DNA of 64,000 nt from Cellulomonas sp. Lineage in GTDB: Bacteria; Actinomycetota; Actinomycetes; Actinomycetales; Cellulomonadaceae. The DNA is taken from contig NZ_JADGMY010000028.1 in assembly GCF_015234515.1 (NCBI RefSeq), forward strand, positions 412,713 to 476,712. The letters run 5' to 3'. The stretch's first letter is position 1. Each line of letters begins with the position of its first letter. This document shows, piece by piece, positions 29,994 to 39,967 of this stretch. The translations under genes were made by a program, and so were the position numbers. The notes under the pieces are model-generated. The model was not told the DNA's origin, ran no database searches, and saw only the letters and a program-made list of their open reading frames with translations.

Positions 29994-32212
29994 GCCTCTG
30001 CTCCTGCCGGCTCCGCCGCGTCGACGGCGTCGAGGAAGCCCGGGTCGGCGGCGAGCACCGCCGTGCGCACGTCGAGCAGCTCGACGACGTGCTCCCCGAT
30101 GACGGTCGAGCCGACGAGGCCCCGGTCGCTCACGTCGGCGTGCCGGTCCTCGACGTCGTCGACGATGTCGAGGACCTGGTGGACGACGATCCCCGCCGAC
30201 CTGCCGCCGCGGGAGAGGACGACGACGAGCATGTCCTCGACCGGGTCGCCCGGGTCGGCGCCGAGCACGTCGTCCAGACGCGCGAGCGGCAGGATGACGC
30301 CGCGTCGCCGGACGACCTCCCGCCCTCCGACGCGCTCGACCTGGTCGGCGCGCAGGTGCTCGAGGCGGGTGACCTCGTCGGTCGGGAGGGCCACGCGCCG
30401 CCCGTCGCCCGTCGTGACGACGAGGACGGGACGGCTGGCGGCGGCCTCCGCCGTGACGTCCGCCGCCGGGGCGGTGACCTCCACGTCCCCGACCATCGCC
30501 CGCCGGGCGACGGCCTGGACGTCGACGATGAGGCACACCCGGCCGTCCCCGAGCACCGCCGCGCCGGCGTAGAGACCGATCGCGGTGAGGCGTGCGGACA
30601 GCGCCTTGACGACGATCTCCTCGGTGTGGAGCACCCGGTCGACGACGAGCCCGAAGCGGTGCTCGTGCGCCTGCACGACCGCGACGACCGCGTCCTGGGC
30701 GGCGTCCCACGAGCCGGTGCCGAGCACCTCGGAGAGGCCGACGAGCGGCAGCAGCTCGCCGCGCAGCCGGTAGACGCGTGCGCCGTGCACGTGCTCGACG
30801 GCGAGCGCGCCACGGCCCTCGCCGAGGGCGACGAGCTCGAGCAGGTCGACCTGCGGCAGCGCGTAGACGTCACCGTCGCACTCGACGGTGAGCGCCGGCA
30901 TGATCGCCAGCGTCAGCGGGATCCGCAGGCGCCAGACGGTGCCCTCGCCGACCTGGGACTCGACGTCCACGGTGCCGCCGACGCCCTCGATCTTCGTGCG
31001 CACCACGTCCATGCCGACGCCCCGGCCGGACACGTTCGTCACGGCCTGCGCGGTGGAGAAGCCCGGCAGGAAGACGAGGTGCAGCAGCTCGGCCGGGGTG
31101 GCGGCGGCGACCTGCTCGGCGGTCCGCAGCCCGCGCTCGACAGCCTTCGCCCCGACGACGGCCGGGTCGATGCCCGCGCCGTCGTCCGCGACCTCGACGA
31201 CGACCTGGCCGCCACTGTGGAAGGCGCGCATGGACAGCCGCCCCGTGGCGGGCTTGCCCGCGGCGACCCGCGACGCGGGCGGCTCGATGCCGTGGTCGAC
31301 GGCGTTGCGCACGAGGTGCGTGAGCGGGTCCTTGACCGCCTCGAGGACGCTGCGGTCCACCTCGGTCTCCCCGCCGGACATCTCGAGCTGGACCTCGCGC
31401 CCGCACGTCGAGGCGAGGTCGCGCACGACGCGCGGCATCTTCGACCACAGGTGCTCGATGGGCTGCATGCGCGTGCGCATGACGCCCTCCTGCAGCTCAC
31501 CGGCGACCAGGTCGAGCTGCTGGGCCGTGCGGGACAGGTCGAGGTCCTCGAGGTCGGCGGCGAGCCGGGTGATGCGGTTGCGCGCGAGGACGAGCTCACC
31601 GACCTGGCGCATGAGCCCGTCGAGGAGGTCGACGTCGACGCGGATCGCGGTCTCCGCGGCGCGCACCTGGGCGCCGGGCTCCTCGGCGGCCTCGACCCCG
31701 GCCTCGGCGCCGGCCTCGGGCGACGGGTGGGGCGTCGGTACGGCCGGGGCGGGTGGGACGACGGCGGGCTCGACCGGCACCGTGGCGGTCGCGGGCACGT
31801 CCTGCGTCTCGGTGGCGGGCGCGGCGGCGAGGACCCCCTCGAGCGCGGCGACGACGTCGTCGATCGGCACGTCGCCCTCGGTGCCGTCGCGGTCGACGGC
31901 GGCGAGCACGGACCGGACACGGTCGACCATGGCGAGCAGCACGTCGGTCGTGCGCTGGTCCATGGTCCGGCGGCCGTCGCGCAGCTCGGCGAGGAGGCTC
32001 TCACCGGCGTGCGTGAGGCGCTCGAGCCGGGCGAAGGCGAGGAAGCCGCTCGTGCCCTTGATGGTGTGGATCGTGCGGAACACGCTGCTGAGCAGCGGGC
32101 GCGAGGTCGGGTCCTTCTCGAGTGCCACGAGGTCCTGATCGAGCTGGTCGAGATTCTCCAGCGACTCCATCAGGAACTCGCGGACGATCTCGTCGACGTC
32201 GTCCACGTCCAC
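29990..32212 (-). CDS. cheA: Chemotaxis histidine kinase CheA with two C-terminal CheW-like domains
   Basis: Hpt FRTIHTIKGTSGFL; HLVRNAVDHGIEPP; tandem CheW-type domains. Confidence 0.93.
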   Translation of the reverse strand: MDVDDVDEIVREFLMESLENLDQLDQDLVALEKDPTSRPLLSSVFRTIHTIKGTSGFLAFARLERLTHAGESLLAELRDGRRTMDQRTTDVLLAMVDRVRSVLAAVDRDGTEGDVPIDDVVAALEGVLAAAPATETQDVPATATVPVEPAVVPPAPAVPTPHPSPEAGAEAGVEAAEEPGAQVRAAETAIRVDVDLLDGLMRQVGELVLARNRITRLAADLEDLDLSRTAQQLDLVAGELQEGVMRTRMQPIEHLWSKMPRVVRDLASTCGREVQLEMSGGETEVDRSVLEAVKDPLTHLVRNAVDHGIEPPASRVAAGKPATGRLSMRAFHSGGQVVVEVADDGAGIDPAVVGAKAVERGLRTAEQVAAATPAELLHLVFLPGFSTAQAVTNVSGRGVGMDVVRTKIEGVGGTVDVESQVGEGTVWRLRIPLTLAIMPALTVECDGDVYALPQVDLLELVALGEGRGALAVEHVHGARVYRLRGELLPLVGLSEVLGTGSWDAAQDAVVAVVQAHEHRFGLVVDRVLHTEEIVVKALSARLTAIGLYAGAAVLGDGRVCLIVDVQAVARRAMVGDVEVTAPAADVTAEAAASRPVLVVTTGDGRRVALPTDEVTRLEHLRADQVERVGGREVVRRRGVILPLARLDDVLGADPGDPVEDMLVVVLSRGGRSAGIVVHQVLDIVDDVEDRHADVSDRGLVGSTVIGEHVVELLDVRTAVLAADPGFLDAVDAAEPAGAEA

Positions 32213-32246
32213 CTCCCCCGCCGGGCCACGCGCGCCGGCAGGTGCC

Positions 32247-32273
32247 TGATCGGCACGGCGGTGGGAGGACTGA
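32247..32273 (-). promoter_or_regulatory. FliA-like promoter upstream of cheA: TCAG-N15-GCCGATCA
   Basis: -35 at 32270-32273, -10 at 32247-32254, spacer exactly 15. Confidence 0.65.
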
Positions 32274-32286
32274 GACGTCGGTGGGC

Positions 32287-32574
32287 TCAGCCCTGCGCGG
32301 GTGCGCCCTGCCCACCTGCCGCGTCGGGGGCGGCGGCCCCGTGGCCGGACCGCGGGACCAGGTCACGCAGGGCGGCGACGGCGTCGTCGTCGGCCTGCAC
32401 GGCGGTGACGTTCTCGACGCGCACCGCGTCGAGCACCTCCGCACGGTGGACGCGCACGTGGCGGGGAGCGTCGATGCCCAGCCGGACGCCGTCGGACCGC
32501 ACCTCGAGGACGGTGACGACGATGTCGTCCCCGATGACGAGGCTCTCTCCGACACGACGGGTGAGCACGAGCAT
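32287..32574 (-). CDS. csrA: Translational regulator CsrA
   Basis: MLVLTRRVGESLVIGDDIVVTVLEVRSDGVRLGIDAPRHVRVHRAEV. Confidence 0.95.
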   Translation of the reverse strand: MLVLTRRVGESLVIGDDIVVTVLEVRSDGVRLGIDAPRHVRVHRAEVLDAVRVENVTAVQADDDAVAALRDLVPRSGHGAAAPDAAGGQGAPAQG

Positions 32575-32621
32575 GCGGCGACACTACCTCCCGTCCGGCA
32601 CGACGCCGGCGACGGCCCGGC

Positions 32622-33749
32622 TCAGCCCAGCGCCTGCTCGAGCTCCTGGCCGAGAGCCGCGGCCCACACCAGGCGCGACGCCGGGACGCCGTCGACCCAG
32701 GCCACGGGCAGGCCGGGCTCGAGCACCGTGCCCGGCGCCGCGGTCTCGAGCAGACCGTGCACGGCCAGCGCGTCGACGCGGTGCCGGACGCCGACGGCGG
32801 CGACCCACGCGGCGACGTCGGCCGGCTTGGTCCGGGCGTCCGTCACGGCCCACACCTGGTCCGGTGCGAGCTGCGCGAGCGCCTGCGCGGCGAGCGTGCG
32901 GTCGTGCGGCTTCGGTCCGACCCGCAGCGCGACGACCTGCGGCGCACGGGCGTCGCGCGGGAACGGGACGACCGCCGCGGCGTCGAGCTCGTGCACGCGC
33001 TCGTCCGGGAGCGCCCAGCGCACCGCGAGGCTGCGGACCACGGCCCGTGGCCCGTCGCCCTCGCCGGCGACGACGAGCAGCTCACCGGCGCCGCGCGGCG
33101 CCGGGGGCGGCTGCGGCAACCGCCGCAGGACGGCGGCGAGCGTCACCGGGCCCGGCCCGAGCAGGCGGTCGGGCACGCCCATGCGGACGAGCTCGGCCCG
33201 CAGCGTCGGGGGTTCGGGGCTGCGCACGGTCGCCGCCGCCGCGTCCGCCGGCGCCGCGGTGGCCGGCGCCGCGGTGGCCCGCGCTGCGGTGGCCGGCGCG
33301 GGCGGGACGGGGTGCGTCGCGGCCCGCGCGACGTCGGCCCGGGCGGGCACGACGACGTCCGGCACCGGCAGCCCGACGAGCGACCTCACCTGGTCGAGCA
33401 CCACCGCGAACTGCTCCGAGCTCGTCGACACCTGGGTGCTCCCCCCACCCGCGTCCGGGGAGCGGGCCGGACCGTCCGCGGCGTCCGCGGCGTCGAGCAG
33501 CGCGTCGAGGTCGCCGTCCGGCGCCGGTGCGGGTGCGGGTGGGTGGTGGGCGAACGCCCGGGGCGGGGGCGCCGCCTCGTCCGGCACGTCGACCATCATC
33601 TCGAAGTGCTCCGTGGTGAAGAAGCCCGCGAACCCGCCGGAGCGCACCCGCTCGGCGCTGACGATGCGCGCCGTGGGGCCGAACTGCTCGCGCACGGTGG
33701 CGACGAGCTCGGTGAGGTCGGTGCCCTCAAGCAGCAATCGCGTGGTCAC
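32622..33749 (-). CDS. FlhF-like protein lacking a recognisable GTPase P-loop
   Basis: FlhF-like N-terminus (ARIVSAERVRSGGFAGFFTTEHFEMMVDVP), adjacent to flhA, but VVAGEGDGPRAVV at the expected G1 position. Confidence 0.6.
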   Translation of the reverse strand: MTTRLLLEGTDLTELVATVREQFGPTARIVSAERVRSGGFAGFFTTEHFEMMVDVPDEAAPPPRAFAHHPPAPAPAPDGDLDALLDAADAADGPARSPDAGGGSTQVSTSSEQFAVVLDQVRSLVGLPVPDVVVPARADVARAATHPVPPAPATAARATAAPATAAPADAAAATVRSPEPPTLRAELVRMGVPDRLLGPGPVTLAAVLRRLPQPPPAPRGAGELLVVAGEGDGPRAVVRSLAVRWALPDERVHELDAAAVVPFPRDARAPQVVALRVGPKPHDRTLAAQALAQLAPDQVWAVTDARTKPADVAAWVAAVGVRHRVDALAVHGLLETAAPGTVLEPGLPVAWVDGVPASRLVWAAALGQELEQALG

Positions 33750-35781
33750 CGTTCACCACCCCGACGGTGTCGACGCGCACCCCGGCCGCCGTGACCTCGG
33801 GGTACGAGAGCACGGTGAGCCGGGTGTCCGCGAGCGCGACGAGCCGGCGCAGCGCGGGGCGGATGGCCGGGGAGCAGACGAGCACGGCGCCGCGACCCTC
33901 GGCCTCCGCCCGTGCCACCACGGTGCGGACCTGCGTGAGCACCGCGTCGAGACGCTGGGGGTCGACGACGAGCTGGGTGCCCTGGTCGCCGGGCCGCAGC
34001 CCTTCGGCGAGCTGGTGCTCGAGGACCGGTTCGAGCGTGACGACGCGCAGCGCACCGTCCTGGACGTACGGTCCGGCGAGCGCCGGCCCGAGCGCGGCGC
34101 GGGCCGCCTCGACGAGCCCCTCGGGGTCGGTCGAGACGCGGGCGCGCAGCGTGAGGGCCTCGTAGACCCGCCCGAGGTCGCGGATGGCGACGCGCTCGGC
34201 GAGCAGCCCCTGCAGGACGCGCTGCACCTCCCCGAGGGAGAGCAGGGACGGCACGAGCTCCTCGACGACCGACGGGTTGACCTGCTTGAGCCCGTCGGTG
34301 AGCAGCCGGACGTCCTCACGCCCGAGCAGCCGCGCGGCGTGCTCGTGGACGAGCGCCGACAGGTGCGTGACGAGCACCGACACCCGGTCGACGACGGTCG
34401 CGCCGGCGATCTCCGCCGGGTGGCGCAGCTCGGCGGGGATCCACTTGCCCGGCAGGCCGAAGACCGGCTCGTTGACCGGCTGGCCGGGCAGCGCGGCGAG
34501 GTCGTCCCCGAGCGCGAGGAGCCGCCCGGCGGGCGCCTGCCCGCGACCCACCTCGACGCCCGCGACCCGCACGACGTACGTCGACGGCGGCAGGTCGACG
34601 GAGTCCCGCGTCCGCACCGGCGGCACGACGATGCCGAGGTCCATCGCGACCTTGCGGCGCAGCGCCCGCACGCGGGCGAGCAGGTCCTGGTCGGGGCCGG
34701 TGCCGACGAGGTCGACGAGGTCGGGCGCGAGGAGGATCTCGAGGGTGTGCACCCGCATCTGCTCGATGAGCTGGTCGGGGGTGTCGGTGGCCGGCGGCGC
34801 GACGCCCGCAGCGGGCACGGCGGCGGCCCGCGCCTCGGCCTTCTGCTCCGCGCCGACGCGCTGGGCCGCGACGAGCATGAGCGCACCGACGAGGAGGAAC
34901 GGCACCTTCGGCATGCCGGGCAGCAGCGCGAGCACCACGGCGGCGCCGCCGGCGACGGTGAGCGCGGTGCGCGACTGCGTGAGCTGGGTCGCCGCCGCCG
35001 TGCCCATGTCACCCTCGGCGGTGGCCCGGGTGACGACGATGCCGGTGGCCACCGACAGCAGCAGCGCGGGGATCTGCGTGACCAGGCCGTCGCCGATCGT
35101 GAGCAGGGAGAACCGCTCGATCGACTCCCCCGCGGACATGCCCATCTCGAGCATCCCGATGGCGAAGCCGCCGACGAGGTTGATGAGCGTGATGACGATG
35201 CCCGCGATGGCGTCGCCCTTGACGAACTTCGAGCCACCGTCCATCGCGCCGTAGAAGTCGGCCTCGGCGGAGATCTCGGCCCGGCGGCGACGGGCCTGGT
35301 CCTCGTCGATGAGGCCGGAGTTGAGGTCGGCGTCGATCGCCATCTGCTTGCCGGGCATCGCGTCGAGGGTGAACCGGGCGCCCACCTCGGCGACGCGGCC
35401 GGCGCCGCTGGTGATGACGACGAACTGGATGACGACGAGGATGAGGAAGATGACGAGCCCGATGACGAGCGAGCCGCCGACGACGAAGTGGCCGAACGCG
35501 TCGATGACCTCCCCGGCGTAGCCGTCGCGCAGCACGAGCCGGGTGCTCGCGACGTTGATCCCCAGCCGGAACAGCGTGAGCACGAGGATGAGCGAGGGGA
35601 ACACCGAGAAGTCGAGTGGCTTGCGCACGTACATGCTCGTCAGCAGCACGACGAGCGAGCCGGTGATGTTGACGACGATGAGCACGTCGAGCAGCTGCGG
35701 CGGCAGCGGGACGACGAGCAGCAGGACGATGCCGACGACCCCGACGGGCACCGCGAGGTGGGCGACGGAACGGCTCTTCAC
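33727..35781 (-). CDS. flhA: Flagellar export protein FlhA
   Basis: KPLDFSVFPSLILVLTLFRLGINVASTRLVL; AMPGKQMAIDADL. Confidence 0.95.
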   Translation of the reverse strand: MKSRSVAHLAVPVGVVGIVLLLVVPLPPQLLDVLIVVNITGSLVVLLTSMYVRKPLDFSVFPSLILVLTLFRLGINVASTRLVLRDGYAGEVIDAFGHFVVGGSLVIGLVIFLILVVIQFVVITSGAGRVAEVGARFTLDAMPGKQMAIDADLNSGLIDEDQARRRRAEISAEADFYGAMDGGSKFVKGDAIAGIVITLINLVGGFAIGMLEMGMSAGESIERFSLLTIGDGLVTQIPALLLSVATGIVVTRATAEGDMGTAAATQLTQSRTALTVAGGAAVVLALLPGMPKVPFLLVGALMLVAAQRVGAEQKAEARAAAVPAAGVAPPATDTPDQLIEQMRVHTLEILLAPDLVDLVGTGPDQDLLARVRALRRKVAMDLGIVVPPVRTRDSVDLPPSTYVVRVAGVEVGRGQAPAGRLLALGDDLAALPGQPVNEPVFGLPGKWIPAELRHPAEIAGATVVDRVSVLVTHLSALVHEHAARLLGREDVRLLTDGLKQVNPSVVEELVPSLLSLGEVQRVLQGLLAERVAIRDLGRVYEALTLRARVSTDPEGLVEAARAALGPALAGPYVQDGALRVVTLEPVLEHQLAEGLRPGDQGTQLVVDPQRLDAVLTQVRTVVARAEAEGRGAVLVCSPAIRPALRRLVALADTRLTVLSYPEVTAAGVRVDTVGVVNGDHAIAA

Positions 35782-35783
35782 GG

Positions 35784-36929
35784 TCAGCTCCTGGTGGCGC
35801 CGGCACGCGGCCGGCGAGGTCGGGACGGGGTACCGGCCGGCAGGGCCGGACCGGTGGGAAGACGGTGGTGGCCGGCGCTCGCACCGCGGCGGCGCAGCGC
35901 CATGACGAACGCGAGGACGCGCGCGACGGCGGTGAAGAGGTGCTCGGGGATCTCCTGGCCGACGTCGCAGGCGCCGTGCAGGGCGCGTGCCAGCGGCACG
36001 TCCTCGACGAGCGGCACGCGGTGCTCGGCCGCGAGCTCGCGGATGCGGGCGGCCACGGCGCCGGCGCCCTTGGCGACGACGCGGGGCGCGCCGGAGCCGG
36101 GCTCGTACCGCAGCGCGACGGCGACGTGCGTGGGGTTGACGAGGACGACGTCGGCGCCCGCGACCTCGGCCATCATCCGGTTGCGGCTCATGCGGGCCTG
36201 CCGGGAGCGGATCGCGCCCTTGACCAGCGGGTCACCCTCGGTGCGCTTGTTGTCCTCCTTGAGCTCCTGCTTCGTCATCCGCGTCGACTTGCGGTTGCGC
36301 CGCATGACGACGACGAGGTCGAGGACGGCGAAGCCGATGCCGGCGGCGATGCCGCCGCGCAGGAGGGTGGACGTGCCGTCGCCGGCGGCGGACAGCAGCG
36401 CGGACAGCGTGAGGTGCCCCGAGGCCATGAGGGTCGGCACCATGGCCTGCACGCCGGCGTAGAGCACGCCGGCGACGGCGAGGGTCTTGAGGAAGGTCTT
36501 CGTGCCCTGCCACAGGGCCTGCGGCCCGACGAACCGCTTGGCGGCGGCGGCAGGCTTGAGGTGGTCGAAGCGCGGCTTCATGCTGCGCGCGTGGACTCCG
36601 CCCTGCGCCACCGCGACGACGACGGTGGTGAGGACGAGCACGAGGAACATCGGGGTGAGCGTCGACACGGCCGACGAGATGCCGGCGCGCAGCACCTCCA
36701 CGGCCTGGGCGGGGTCGGCGGTCACCGCGACGTGCCTCACCTGCGCCATCTGGTCGAGCGCCGCACCCTGGGCACGCTCGAGGACCCCGGGCAGCATGAC
36801 CGCCGCGGCCCCGAGCCCCACCCACGCCGACAGGTCCTGCGACCGGCCCAGCTGCCCCTTGCGGCGCACGTCCTTGAGCCGCTGCGGGGTCGCCTTCTCG
36901 CTGCGCTCGCCGCTGCCTGCGCCGCTCAC
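35784..36929 (-). CDS. flhB: Flagellar export protein FlhB
   Basis: SEKATPQRLKDVRRKGQ; NPTHVAVALRY. Confidence 0.95.
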   Translation of the reverse strand: MSGAGSGERSEKATPQRLKDVRRKGQLGRSQDLSAWVGLGAAAVMLPGVLERAQGAALDQMAQVRHVAVTADPAQAVEVLRAGISSAVSTLTPMFLVLVLTTVVVAVAQGGVHARSMKPRFDHLKPAAAAKRFVGPQALWQGTKTFLKTLAVAGVLYAGVQAMVPTLMASGHLTLSALLSAAGDGTSTLLRGGIAAGIGFAVLDLVVVMRRNRKSTRMTKQELKEDNKRTEGDPLVKGAIRSRQARMSRNRMMAEVAGADVVLVNPTHVAVALRYEPGSGAPRVVAKGAGAVAARIRELAAEHRVPLVEDVPLARALHGACDVGQEIPEHLFTAVARVLAFVMALRRRGASAGHHRLPTGPALPAGTPSRPRRPRAGATRS

Positions 36930-37693
36930 CGCAGCACCGCCGGCAGGTCCCGCGCGACGTCGTCCGCGAACGCGGAGAGCACGGCCGGCAGCGCGAGCAG
37001 CGCGAACCCGGCGAGCGTGAGGGTGAGGAGGATCTTCAGCGGGAAGCCGAGCGCGAACGCGTTGAGCGCCGGCGACACCCGGGTGAGCAGGCCGAGCCCG
37101 ACGTCGGCGAGGAAGAGGACGACGAGCAGGGGGCCGGCGATCTGCAGCGCGCCGACGAACATGTCCGTCAGCCCGTCCGTGACCGAGCGGCCGTACGACG
37201 CGGTGGAGAACATCACGCCGACCGGCAGCGCGTCGAAGGTGCGCACGAGCCCGGCCACGACCACCTGGTAGCCGTCGGAGGCGAAGAGCAGCGCGGTCGC
37301 GAGCATCTGGTAGAGCCGGCTGAACTGCGCGCTGTTCGTCATGCTCATCGGGTCGTAGGCCGCCGCGATCTGGAACCCGCCGAAGACGTCGACGAGCGAG
37401 CCGGCGGACTGCACGGCGGCGAGCACGAGGTAGACGAGGAAGCCGCTGGCCGCACCGACGAGCGCCTGGAGCACGAGGTCACCGACGAAGGTCGCGGTGC
37501 TGTCGGCCTCGACCTGCGGCAGGCGAGGCGTCACCGCCATCGCCAGCCCGGTGCCGAGCGCGACCTTCACCGTCCCCGGGATCGCGCGCTGCGCGAACGG
37601 CGGCGCCACGACGAGGAACGCGATGATCCGCACCGAGGCGAGCAGCGTGGTCTCGACCGTGGCGAGCGGCAGGGTGACGGCGGCGGGGTCCAT
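36926..37693 (-). CDS. fliR: Flagellar export protein FliR
   Basis: FliR hydrophobic pattern between fliQ and flhB. Confidence 0.9.
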   Translation of the reverse strand: MDPAAVTLPLATVETTLLASVRIIAFLVVAPPFAQRAIPGTVKVALGTGLAMAVTPRLPQVEADSTATFVGDLVLQALVGAASGFLVYLVLAAVQSAGSLVDVFGGFQIAAAYDPMSMTNSAQFSRLYQMLATALLFASDGYQVVVAGLVRTFDALPVGVMFSTASYGRSVTDGLTDMFVGALQIAGPLLVVLFLADVGLGLLTRVSPALNAFALGFPLKILLTLTLAGFALLALPAVLSAFADDVARDLPAVLR

Positions 37694-37702
37694 CGGCCCG
37701 GC

Positions 37703-37975
37703 TCACCCGGCCAGCAGCGCGGGGATGCGGGCGTACAGCTCGTGCGTGAAGGTGACGAGCTCGGTGATCATCCAGTGCCCGCACACCAGCAGCGCGCTCG
37801 CGGCAGCGAGCGCCTTGGGCACGAACGACAGCGTGATCTCCTGGATCTGCGTGACCGACTGCACGAGGGAGACGGTGAACCCCACGACGAGCGCGCTGAC
37901 GAGCACCGGGGCGGCGAGCTTGGCCGCCAGCACGAGCGAGTCGAGGGCGATGTCGAGGACGGCGTTGGTGTCCAC
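37703..37975 (-). CDS. fliQ: Flagellar export protein FliQ
   Basis: 90 aa; LVVGFTVSLVQSVTQIQEITLSFVPK. Confidence 0.92.
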   Translation of the reverse strand: MDTNAVLDIALDSLVLAAKLAAPVLVSALVVGFTVSLVQSVTQIQEITLSFVPKALAAASALLVCGHWMITELVTFTHELYARIPALLAG

Positions 37976-38853
37976 TACCCGCCCCCGGTGTACGAGCCGA
38001 CGAGCGCGGTGACGACCAGACCCCAGCCGTCGACGAGCACGAACAGCAGCAGCTTGAACGGCAGGGAGACCATGGTCGGCGGGAGCATCATCATGCCCAT
38101 CGCCATGAGCGCGGCGGAGACGACGAGGTCGATGACGAGGAACGGCACGAAGATGACGAAGCCCATGATGAACGCGGCCCGCAGCTCCGAGAGCAGGAAC
38201 GCCGGTGCGAGCACGCTGAAGGACACGTCGGCGTGGGTCTGCGGGTCGGGCTGGTCGGCGGCCCGGGTGAGCAGCGCGAGGTCCTCCTGGCGGGTGTGGG
38301 AGAGCATGAACTCCCGCAGCGGCACCTGGCCGGCCTCGACGGCGTCCGTGAAGGTGAGCGACCCGTCGAGGTAGGGCTGCACGCCGAGGTCGTTCACCGC
38401 CCCGATGACCGGGGCCATGACGAACAGCGAGAGGAACAGCGCGATCCCGGCGAGCACCTGGTTGGGCGGCACCCCCTGCAGCCCGAGCGCGTTCCGGGTG
38501 AGGGAGAGCACGACGAGGATCTTCGTGAAGCTCGTCGTCAGCAGCAGGAGCGAGGGCGCGACCGACAGCAGCGTGATGCCGAGCAGCACGACGACCGAGC
38601 TGCTCGGGGTGCCGTTGATCCCGTTGATGCTCACGCTCACCTCGGCGCCGTCACCGGCGGGCGGGGTGGGTGGGGTCGGGCCGACGGTGGCGTGCGCGGG
38701 GGCGGCGAGGACGACCTGCAGCAGCACGACGAAGAGCAGCGCCAGGGCGAGAGCGAGCGCGACCCGGCGGGTGCCGGAGCCGACGGTGCCGGTGCGGGCG
38801 GCGCCGGTGAGGGCGGGCCGGGGCGCGGCGCCGAGCAGGCCGGCGTGGGTCAT
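37975..38853 (-). CDS. fliP: Flagellar export protein FliP
   Basis: TSFTKILVVLSLTRNALGLQGVPPNQVLAGIALFLSLFVM; ATG overlaps fliO TGA. Confidence 0.95.
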   Translation of the reverse strand: MTHAGLLGAAPRPALTGAARTGTVGSGTRRVALALALALLFVVLLQVVLAAPAHATVGPTPPTPPAGDGAEVSVSINGINGTPSSSVVVLLGITLLSVAPSLLLLTTSFTKILVVLSLTRNALGLQGVPPNQVLAGIALFLSLFVMAPVIGAVNDLGVQPYLDGSLTFTDAVEAGQVPLREFMLSHTRQEDLALLTRAADQPDPQTHADVSFSVLAPAFLLSELRAAFIMGFVIFVPFLVIDLVVSAALMAMGMMMLPPTMVSLPFKLLLFVLVDGWGLVVTALVGSYTGGG

Positions 38854-39284
38854 CGCCGCACCGTGCGGTCCTGCAGCACCCGCAGGGTCGCCCGCCACGT
38901 CGCCGGGGAGAGCACGGAGCCGGCGAGCGGCCCGGACGTGACACCGACCGGGCCGGGCGCGGCAGCGGCCGGTCCCGCCGGGTCGGCGGCGGACGCGTGC
39001 GCCGCCGCGGGCAGGGGCGCGGCCGCCTCGGCGACCGGGCGCAGCTCGGTGAGCATCGTCACCTGCTGCTCGCCGAACCCGACGAGCAGCCGCCGGCTGC
39101 CGACCGCGACGACGGCGACCCCGGCGGTCCGCGAGAGCTGCTGCCTGTCGACGACCCGCACGCTCGGCTCACGGTCGTCACGTGCGGGACGCGCGGCGCC
39201 GAAACGCCGCGCGAGGTACCACACGAGCCCGACGACGCATGCGAGCGAGAGCAGCACGCGGCCGACGAGCAGCAGCTCGTCCAT
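38850..39284 (-). CDS. fliO: Flagellar protein FliO
   Basis: Single TM then VRVVDRQQLSRTAGVAVVAVGSRRLLVGFGEQQVTML. Confidence 0.85.
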   Translation of the reverse strand: MDELLLVGRVLLSLACVVGLVWYLARRFGAARPARDDREPSVRVVDRQQLSRTAGVAVVAVGSRRLLVGFGEQQVTMLTELRPVAEAAAPLPAAAHASAADPAGPAAAAPGPVGVTSGPLAGSVLSPATWRATLRVLQDRTVRR

Positions 39285-39967
39285 CAGCCTGCGTCCGCCG
39301 GGCTGACGATCTCGGTGACGCGGATGGCGAAGTCCTCGTCGACGACGACGACCTCACCGCGGGCGACGACCCGGCCGTTGACGACGACGTCGGCGGGGCC
39401 GCCGGCGGCCCGGTCGAGCTCGAGCACGGTGCCGGGCGTGAGGTCGAGGACCTGGCGCAGCGGCAGACGGGTGCGCCCGAGCTCGGCGGTGAGGGTGAGC
39501 TCGACGTCGTACAGGGCGCGCAGCGCGGCGCCGCGCTGCTCCGCCACCGCCACCGCCGGGCGCGGGGCGGGTGCCGCGGCCGGGCGCACGGCGAGCCACG
39601 CCTGCGTGGCCCCGCCGCCGTCGAGGGCGAGCACCTGGGCGCCGGCGCCGGTGACGGCCGCGGCGGTCGTGAGGCGGGCGGGCTCGAGGACGCCTCCGCC
39701 GACGGCCTCGACGGCGGCCTGCAGCGCCGGGCGCAGCGCGTCCGTCGGCTCGAGGACGCCGCCGCCGGCCTCGGCGAGCGCCGCGGCGACGAGGGGGCCG
39801 ACCACGAGCGCGACCTCGGTGACCCGTTCGCCGACGACCCGGGCCGCGACGGCCGTGGCCCCCGGGTCCGGCGCGGCGGCGCCGGGTGCGGCGTACAGCG
39901 GGACGGCTGCGGGGACGAGCCGTGCGGCAGCGGCGGCTGCCGCGGCGACGTCGACTGTGGTGCTCAT
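39284..39967 (-). CDS. fliN: Flagellar switch protein FliN with long N-terminal extension
   Basis: YDVELTLTAELGRTRLPLRQVLDLTPGTVLELDR...VNGRVVARGEVVVVDEDFAIRVTEI. Confidence 0.9.
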   Translation of the reverse strand: MSTTVDVAAAAAAAARLVPAAVPLYAAPGAAAPDPGATAVAARVVGERVTEVALVVGPLVAAALAEAGGGVLEPTDALRPALQAAVEAVGGGVLEPARLTTAAAVTGAGAQVLALDGGGATQAWLAVRPAAAPAPRPAVAVAEQRGAALRALYDVELTLTAELGRTRLPLRQVLDLTPGTVLELDRAAGGPADVVVNGRVVARGEVVVVDEDFAIRVTEIVSPADAG

